Shown: positions 32,664 through 37,809 of the stretch, one piece after another | How the letters are laid out: the number at the start of each line of letters is the position of its first letter | How positions within the stretch are numbered: position 1 is the first letter of the stretch | NCBI RefSeq assembly: GCF_004022265.1 | Contig: NZ_SAVB01000032.1 | Coordinates: 1 to 37,809 of the forward strand | Direction of reading: 5' to 3' | DNA from: Paenirhodobacter ferrireducens | GTDB lineage: Bacteria; Pseudomonadota; Alphaproteobacteria; Rhodobacterales; Rhodobacteraceae | Length of the DNA: 37,809 nt | Position numbers and translations under genes: made by a program | Notes under the pieces: model-generated | Databases searched by the model: none | What the model was told of the DNA's origin: nothing | What the model saw: only the letters and a program-made list of their open reading frames with translations

Positions 32664-34520
32664 ATGTCGCTCGACATGGTCCGGAACGAGGTGTTGCTGT
32701 CGGTGCGCGATCTATCGGTCGCGGCAGAGGGGGAGGGCGGCGCGCTGCGCCCGATCCTCGACCGGATCTCCTTCGATCTGGCGCCGCGCCAGATCCTGTC
32801 GGTGATCGGCGAAAGCGGGTCCGGCAAGACGGTGCTCGCCCGCACCATCGCCAGCTGGCTGTCGGCGCCGCTCACGGTAACGGGGGGCGAGGTGCTGTTT
32901 CGCGGCCGCGACCTGCTGGCCGATCCCGCCCATGCGCGCAGTCTGGCCGGGCGCGAGATCGCCTATGTCGGCGGCAACCCGGCCGGCGCGCTCGACCCGA
33001 CGATGACGGTGGGCGCCCAGCTGGTCGAGAAGCTGCGCGCCGTGCGCCCCGAGATCACCCCCGCCGAGGCGAAGGACAAGGCGATCCGGCTGCTGTCGGC
33101 GGTGCGCATCCCCGCGGCCGAGCGGCGCTTCCACGAATACCCGTTCCAGTATTCGGGCGGCATGATGCAACGCGCGATGATCGTCGATGCGTTGATCTCG
33201 GACCCGGCGCTGCTGATCGCCGACAACATCACACAGCCGCTCGATGTCACGGTGGCGGCGCAGATCCTCAAGCTGATGCGCGAGCTCAACGCCGAGTTCT
33301 CGACCGCGATCCTGTTCATCTGCTCCTCGCTGCCGGTGGCCTGCGATGCCTCGGACGAGGTGATGGTGCTGCATCAGGGCCGGGTGGTGGAGCGTCAGGC
33401 GCCCGCGGCGCTCGTCACCCGGCCCGGACATGGCTATACCCGCGCCCTGATCGCGGAGCTGCCGACGCTGTGGCAGGGCGGCCCCGAGGGGCGCGACGAG
33501 CGGCAAAAGCGCGACCAGCGCGCGATCATGTCGGTCAACGGTGTCTCGAAGGCCTACGAGACCCGCGGCAAGAGCGGCAAGGCGCTGGTGCAGGCGGTGC
33601 GCGATGTCACCTTCGACGTCTTCCCCGGCGACAATTTCGGCATCGTGGGCGAATCCGGCTGCGGCAAGTCCTCGCTGATGCGGTTGCTGACCGGGCTCGA
33701 ACGCCCCGATGGCGGCACGATCCTGTTCGAGGGCGAGAATGTCGGCGCTGCCAGCCCGGCACGCCTGCGCGAGCTGCGCCGCAAGTTCCAGCTGGTGCTG
33801 CAAGATCCCTATGGCTCGCTGCCGCCGCAAAGCGCGATCGGCGCGATCCTCGAGGAACCGCTGAAGATCCACCGCATCGGCACCGCCGCCGAGCGGCGCG
33901 AACGCGCCCGCGCGGTGATGAGCGAGGTGGGGCTTCCCGCCGACATCTATGAAAGCCTGCCGACCGGGCTTTCGGCGGGCCAGCGCCAGCGCCTCAACGT
34001 CGCCCGCGCGATGATCCTCGAACCGCGGCTGCTGATCATGGACGAGACGCTCTCGGCGCTCGACCAGACCGAGCAGGGCAAGTTGCTGGATCTGTTCGAG
34101 CGGCTGCAGGCGCAGCACGGCTTCACCTATATCTTCATCTCGCATGACATGACGATGGTGCGGCAGGTCTGTTCCCGCATCGCGGTGATGTATCTGGGCG
34201 AGACCGTCGAGGTGGCCCCGAGCGAGCGGCTGTTCTTCGAGCCGGGTCACCCCTACACCCGGGCGCTGCTGTCCGCCGCGCCGACGCTCGAACCGCGCCG
34301 CTACCGGCCCGAGGACTGCCTGCTCGACGGCGAACCGCCCAGCCCGATCGACCTGCCGCCGGGCTGCGCCTTCGCCTCGCGCTGCCCGAGCGTCACCACC
34401 CGCTGCCGTGCCGAGAACCCGGCGCTGCGCACCCGCGGGAGGCAGGCGCTTGCCGCCTGTTTCCTCGTGCCCGACCCTTCCGTGACTTCCGATGAACCGA
34501 TGGAGCAATCCGATGTCTGA
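32664..34520 (+). CDS. Fused double ABC ATPase (DppD-DppF type), first half degenerate
   Basis: A 618-residue fusion of two nucleotide-binding domains. NBD1 (about 11-265): Walker A GESGSGKT (49-56) and signature YSGGM (163-167) are kept, but the Q-loop Gln is replaced (GGNPAGALDP, Gly104), the Walker B Glu is Asn188 (IADNIT) and the switch His is Ser221 (FICSSL). NBD2 (about 290-545): Walker A GESGCGKS (329-336), Gln380, LSAGQ (436-440), DE (460-461) and His494 are intact. A C-terminal oligopeptide-transporter tail with CAFASRCPSV follows. NBD2 should hydrolyse ATP and NBD1 probably only binds it. GGAGG lies 8 nt before the ATG at 32664. It overlaps the M20 gene. Confidence 0.9.
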   Translation: MSLDMVRNEVLLSVRDLSVAAEGEGGALRPILDRISFDLAPRQILSVIGESGSGKTVLARTIASWLSAPLTVTGGEVLFRGRDLLADPAHARSLAGREIAYVGGNPAGALDPTMTVGAQLVEKLRAVRPEITPAEAKDKAIRLLSAVRIPAAERRFHEYPFQYSGGMMQRAMIVDALISDPALLIADNITQPLDVTVAAQILKLMRELNAEFSTAILFICSSLPVACDASDEVMVLHQGRVVERQAPAALVTRPGHGYTRALIAELPTLWQGGPEGRDERQKRDQRAIMSVNGVSKAYETRGKSGKALVQAVRDVTFDVFPGDNFGIVGESGCGKSSLMRLLTGLERPDGGTILFEGENVGAASPARLRELRRKFQLVLQDPYGSLPPQSAIGAILEEPLKIHRIGTAAERRERARAVMSEVGLPADIYESLPTGLSAGQRQRLNVARAMILEPRLLIMDETLSALDQTEQGKLLDLFERLQAQHGFTYIFISHDMTMVRQVCSRIAVMYLGETVEVAPSERLFFEPGHPYTRALLSAAPTLEPRRYRPEDCLLDGEPPSPIDLPPGCAFASRCPSVTTRCRAENPALRTRGRQALAACFLVPDPSVTSDEPMEQSDV

Positions 34521-35799
34521 CACCCTTGACCTCGCGCAGATCGACGCGGGCCTTTTTCAAACCCTGATGGAGAAGGTCTCCGAATTCGGCTCGACCGGGG
34601 ATGGCGGGGTCGACCGTCCGGTGCTGACCGATGCCCACAAGGCGGCGCGCGACTGGTTCATCTCGGAACTGACGGCGCGCGGCTATACCGTGGTGATCGA
34701 CGACATCGGCAACCTGTTCGGCCGCATCGACCTGGCCGGGCCGGACGCGCCGCTGGTCATGCTGGGCTCGCATCTCGACAGCCAGCCGAAGGGCGGCCGC
34801 TTCGACGGCGCCTATGGCGTGATGGCGGCGCTAGCGGCTGTCGAAAGCTGGCGCGCGAGCGCCGCGGCGCAGGGCATCGCGCCGAAATGCAACTATGTCG
34901 TCGCCGACTGGATGAACGAGGAGGGGGCGCGGTTCCAGCCCTCGCTGCTCGGCTCCTCGGTCTGGGCGGGGCTGGTCGAGCGCGACTGGGCGCTCGAACG
35001 GCGCGACCGCGACGGCAAGAGCGTGGGCGAGGAGCTGGTCCGCACCGGGTTCAACGGCACCGGCGTGATGCCGAAGCCCGACCTCTATCTGGAAATCCAC
35101 ATCGAGGGGGATTCGAAGATGGAACAGGCCGGCGCCCGCATCGCCCCCTATGCCCGCCATTGGGGTGCCTACAAGGTCCGCATCGAGGTCACCGGCGAGC
35201 AGAACCACACCGGCCCGACCCCGATGGAAGAGCGCAAGGACGCTGTCCTTGGCGCGGCCTATATCATCGCCAAGGTGCGCGAGCTGGCCGAGACCGCGGC
35301 CGACACGCTTTACACCTCGGTGGCGCGGGTCGACATCTCGCCGAACTCGCCCAACATCGTGCCCGGCAAGGCGATCCTCTTCGCCGAGCTGCGCTCGCCC
35401 GAGCAGGCGATGCTCGACTGGTCGCTCGGCGAGCTGCGCAAGGCCCTTCCCGGGCTGGCGGCACAGGCGCAGGTCAGCGCCGAGATCGCGGCGATCGACG
35501 AGCGCCCGGCGGGCCGGTTCGATCCGCGGCTGGTGAAGCTGACCGAACAGGCCGCGGATGCCTTCGGCTATCCGCGGATCGAGCTCGACACCGTCGGCGG
35601 CCATGATGCGGTCGCGGTGAACGCGATCCTGCCGGCGATCGTCATCGCGGTGCCCTCGGTCAACGGGGTGATCCACCGCAACGACGAATACACCTCGCCC
35701 GAGGATCTGGCGGCTGGCTGTGACGTCTTCGTCGACATCGTGCGGCGCGTCGATCAGGCGGGGGGCGATCTCGACAAGGCGGTGGGGGCAAACGCATGA
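34513..35799 (+). CDS. M20-family amidohydrolase (N-carbamoyl-amino-acid hydrolase/allantoate amidohydrolase type)
   Basis: A 428-residue binuclear-metal amidohydrolase. Metal-ligand motifs: GSHLDSQ (His87), GGRFDGAYGV (Asp98), MNEEGARFQPSLLGS (Glu136/137), LEIHIE, and near the C-terminus VIHRNDEYTSPEDL. The lid domain has EQNHTGPTPMEERKDA. The family cleaves carbamoyl or amide bonds of ureido acids and related compounds. Its position behind a peptide-type importer and before kinases and EutB suggests release of an amine from an imported amide or ureido conjugate. Start at 34513 (GGAG 7 nt upstream) overlaps the ATPase gene by 8 nt; it overlaps the next gene by 4 nt. Confidence 0.87.
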   Translation: MSDTLDLAQIDAGLFQTLMEKVSEFGSTGDGGVDRPVLTDAHKAARDWFISELTARGYTVVIDDIGNLFGRIDLAGPDAPLVMLGSHLDSQPKGGRFDGAYGVMAALAAVESWRASAAAQGIAPKCNYVVADWMNEEGARFQPSLLGSSVWAGLVERDWALERRDRDGKSVGEELVRTGFNGTGVMPKPDLYLEIHIEGDSKMEQAGARIAPYARHWGAYKVRIEVTGEQNHTGPTPMEERKDAVLGAAYIIAKVRELAETAADTLYTSVARVDISPNSPNIVPGKAILFAELRSPEQAMLDWSLGELRKALPGLAAQAQVSAEIAAIDERPAGRFDPRLVKLTEQAADAFGYPRIELDTVGGHDAVAVNAILPAIVIAVPSVNGVIHRNDEYTSPEDLAAGCDVFVDIVRRVDQAGGDLDKAVGANA

Positions 35800-36746
35800 C
35801 CGGGGCGCTCGTCACCTCCGACGATCTGGCCGCCGCCTGCCGGGCCGCGGGCCTGCCCGGGGGGGCGCCGGTCGCGCCCGGTCCGGGGCCGCTCGCCTCA
35901 CCAAGCTACAAGGCCCTCGAAAGCGCCTCGGTCATCGTCGATGCGCGCCCGGGGCCGGTCTTCGTCAAGGTCATCCACCCCGAGATGCGGGCGGGCTTCG
36001 ATCTGCCGGCGGCGATGAGCCTCGCCCGGGCCGCAGGCGAGATCGGCGTCGGGCCGGAGGTCCTGTGGTCGGATGCCGGCGCCGGGGCGATCGTGATGAC
36101 GGCACTTCTGCCCGCCGCGGGCTGGCGCACCGCCAATCAGGCGGTGCTGCAGGACCCGGCCGTGGTGGCGGCTGCGATGGCGGCGCTGCGGGCCCTGCAG
36201 GCGACGGCCCCGCTTGCACATCGTTTCGACCCCTTCGCCGAGATCGACCGGCTGATTGCGGGTTTCGCCGCGATCGGGGCGCCGTTGCCTGCCGATACCG
36301 GCTGGCTGCGCGCGGTTCTCGCGCTGTGCGAGCCGATGATGGAAGATGCAGTGCTGGCGCCCTGCCGCAACGACGGCGCGGCCTCGAACCTCCTCGTCGG
36401 GTCCGGTGGGGTGCAGCTTGTCGACTTCGACCGGGCCGGGATGATGGATCCGCTCTACGAGGTCGGCGCGCTGCTGGCTGAGCTCACCGATTTCGAGACC
36501 GACATGATCCCCGGCTTCGTCGCCTATCTCGGCCACTTCGACGCGGTGGCCTTCGCCCGCGCGCGGCTGTGGTCCTTCGTCGACGACATGCTGCACGGGC
36601 TGTGGTCGCGGCTGCAGGCGCATCGCTCGGCGCGCGGCGGCGTCGAATGGCAGAAATACGGCGAATGGCGGCTGATGCGGCTGCGCCTTGCGCTGAACCA
36701 TCCGGGGTTCGAGGAAAAGATCCGCATTGTCAGGGGGCAGGCATGA
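35796..36746 (+). CDS. Choline/ethanolamine-kinase-like phosphotransferase, copy 1 (divergent)
   Basis: A 316-residue protein of the APH/choline kinase superfamily. Visible: ATP-site Lys58 in VFVKVI, the Brenner-motif region CRNDGAASN (Asp193, Asn198) and the Mg site LVDFD (Asp210). The His normally two residues before the catalytic Asp is Arg191. The glycine-rich N-lobe is poor. It is a distant paralogue of the next gene; both end in similar KYG-W-LMR-R-L blocks. It could phosphorylate an amino alcohol or be a regulatory partner of copy 2. Start overlaps the M20 stop (ATGA). Confidence 0.75.
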   Translation: MTGALVTSDDLAAACRAAGLPGGAPVAPGPGPLASPSYKALESASVIVDARPGPVFVKVIHPEMRAGFDLPAAMSLARAAGEIGVGPEVLWSDAGAGAIVMTALLPAAGWRTANQAVLQDPAVVAAAMAALRALQATAPLAHRFDPFAEIDRLIAGFAAIGAPLPADTGWLRAVLALCEPMMEDAVLAPCRNDGAASNLLVGSGGVQLVDFDRAGMMDPLYEVGALLAELTDFETDMIPGFVAYLGHFDAVAFARARLWSFVDDMLHGLWSRLQAHRSARGGVEWQKYGEWRLMRLRLALNHPGFEEKIRIVRGQA

Positions 36747-37684
36747 TGAAATCTCTGGGCACGGCGGCAACGCCGATGGAAGAGACGATCGAGGCCGTCA
36801 TCCTAGAGGCGCCGCTGTTCCGCGGTGGGCAGGGGATGGTCTATGGCCCGGTCTCGGGCGGGATCTCGAACGAGAACTGGCGTGTCACCGCCACCGATGG
36901 CACCGGCGACTGGTTCGTGAAGGTGCCGGGCAACGGCACCGAGATGTTCATCGACCGCGTTGCGGCCTTCGATGCCGCGCGCAAGGCGGCGGCAGCGGGG
37001 CTTGGGCCCCGGGTCTATGAGGATCTCGCGCACCGGGGCATCGAGATCAATGATTTCCTGCCCGACCGACGGCCCTCGACACACAGTGACTTCGCCGATC
37101 CGGCGAAGCGGCGCGCGGCGATCGCGGCCTATCGCAGGATGCACGCGATGCCGGCGCTGGACCTGACGAAGACGGTCTTCGACATGATCGACGAGCATGC
37201 CGCGCAGGTGGCCGCGCTGGGCGCACCGCATTACCGCGACGAGGCCTGGGTGATGTTCAACGCCGGTCTTGCGCGGCAGGCGCTCGAGGCGTCGGGGCTC
37301 GATCTCGTGCCCTCCTTCAACGATCCGATGCCCGGCAATTTCATGATCGGCCCCGATGGTTCGGTGATGCTGATCGACTACGAATATGCCTCGATGAACG
37401 ATCGCTGCTATGATCTCGGCATCTGGTTCGGCGAGATGTTCTTTCCGCCGGAACAGGAACTCGAGCTGATCGAGGACTATTTCGGCGAGGTCCGGCGCGA
37501 CATCGTCGCCCGCGTCATCGTGCACAAGGCGCTGGCGGATGTGAAATGGGCGCTGTGGTCGATGGTGCAACTGAAAGTCTCGCGCCTCGACTTCGACTTC
37601 CATAAATATGGGGTGTGGAAGCTGATGCGGTTCCGGCAGATCACCGGCCATCCGGAGTGGCCCACGCATCTGCGCAACCTGTGA
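36743..37684 (+). CDS. Choline/ethanolamine-kinase-like phosphotransferase, copy 2
   Basis: A 313-residue choline/ethanolamine kinase-like protein (LicA type). Features: N-lobe GPVSGGISNENWRV (35-48), Lys60 in WFVKVPG, catalytic loop SFNDPMPGN (Asp194, Asn199, with Phe192 replacing the usual His), and LIDYEYASMNDRCYDLG (Asp212), which closely follows the choline/ethanolamine kinase pattern. By family it would transfer phosphate from ATP to choline, ethanolamine or another amino alcohol. Two adjacent ATGs (36743, 36746) follow CAGGGGGCAGG; the first overlaps the stop of copy 1. The EutB-like gene begins 7 nt after its stop. Confidence 0.85.
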   Translation: MMKSLGTAATPMEETIEAVILEAPLFRGGQGMVYGPVSGGISNENWRVTATDGTGDWFVKVPGNGTEMFIDRVAAFDAARKAAAAGLGPRVYEDLAHRGIEINDFLPDRRPSTHSDFADPAKRRAAIAAYRRMHAMPALDLTKTVFDMIDEHAAQVAALGAPHYRDEAWVMFNAGLARQALEASGLDLVPSFNDPMPGNFMIGPDGSVMLIDYEYASMNDRCYDLGIWFGEMFFPPEQELELIEDYFGEVRRDIVARVIVHKALADVKWALWSMVQLKVSRLDFDFHKYGVWKLMRFRQITGHPEWPTHLRNL

Positions 37685-37691
37685 GGCGGTG

Positions 37692-37809
37692 ATGGGATAT
37701 CAGTCGGTTGCACGGGGAGAGCGGTTTGGCTTTGCGACGCTGGCGGCGGTGATGGCGGCGGCGACGCCGGATCGGTCTGGCGATGCGCTGGCTGGGATTG
37801 CGGCGAGCA
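37692..37809 (+). CDS. eutB: Ethanolamine ammonia-lyase large subunit, N-terminus only (runs off window)
   Basis: From the ATG at 37692 the frame is open to the window edge (39 residues). It contains ERFGFATLAAVMAAATPDRS and then GDALAGIAAS, matching the conserved N-terminus of EutB (an FxxLxxVxAxAxxxxSGDxLAGxAA pattern). EutB with EutC forms the adenosylcobalamin-dependent lyase that turns ethanolamine into acetaldehyde and ammonia. GAGG lies 5 nt before the ATG. Only the first tenth is visible, so completeness and the presence of eutC cannot be judged. No microcompartment genes are seen on this side. Confidence 0.8.
   Translation, partial: MGYQSVARGERFGFATLAAVMAAATPDRSGDALAGIAAS

Overview
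The DNA is GC-rich with alphaproteobacterial gene content and gene style (tight ATGA/TGATG gene couplings, CUT1 and Dpp-type ABC importers, HisD-like and GMC dehydrogenases, IS3/IS5/IS481 debris). A Rhodobacterales or Paracoccus-like chromosome or megaplasmid fits best; this is inferred from protein style, not from a marker gene. No rRNA, tRNA, CRISPR array or phage module was seen.

Layout. (1) 1-563: debris of two insertion sequences (IS5 family, IS481 family). (2) 594-5512: a divergent pair of operons, a TIM-barrel isomerase plus MosC-like MFS transporter on the minus strand, and a GMC dehydrogenase plus exported esterase-like hydrolase on the plus strand. (3) 5585-8365: a separate Zn/Cd/Pb resistance module, a P1B-type ATPase divergent from its MerR regulator. 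(4) 8380-11876 (minus): VOC protein, GH3 protein, an aspartase-superfamily lyase and a cupin-like protein in one operon. (5) 12000-23486: an XRE-type regulator divergent from a long operon of ThDP enzyme, HisD-family dehydrogenase, CUT1 ABC importer, GMC dehydrogenase and aspartase. (6) 23514-25009: a TetR/NemR-like repressor and a divergent alpha/beta hydrolase sharing two palindromic operators. (7) 25052-27078: a truncated GMC gene, then two abutting degraded IS3 elements that carry seven small palindromic inserts. (8) 27244-37809: a DeoR regulator divergent from an operon of IMPase-like phosphatase, dipeptide-type ABC importer, M20 amidohydrolase, two choline/ethanolamine-kinase-like proteins and the beginning of an ethanolamine ammonia-lyase large subunit.

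How they may work together. Regions 2, 4 and 5 share TGACGCA half-sites in their control regions (2685-2911, 11877-11999, 12843-12991), two of them as tandem copies one helical turn apart. I infer one regulon under the XRE-type protein at 12000-12842. It would import a sugar- or polyol-like compound and process it with two oxidoreductase families, a ThDP enzyme and C-N/C-O lyases. The substrate is not evident. Region 8 looks like a second catabolic system: import of an ethanolamine- or amino-alcohol-containing conjugate, amide cleavage, a phosphorylation/dephosphorylation step, and deamination by EutB. Neither matches a pathway I can name, and these are the candidates for an undescribed system.
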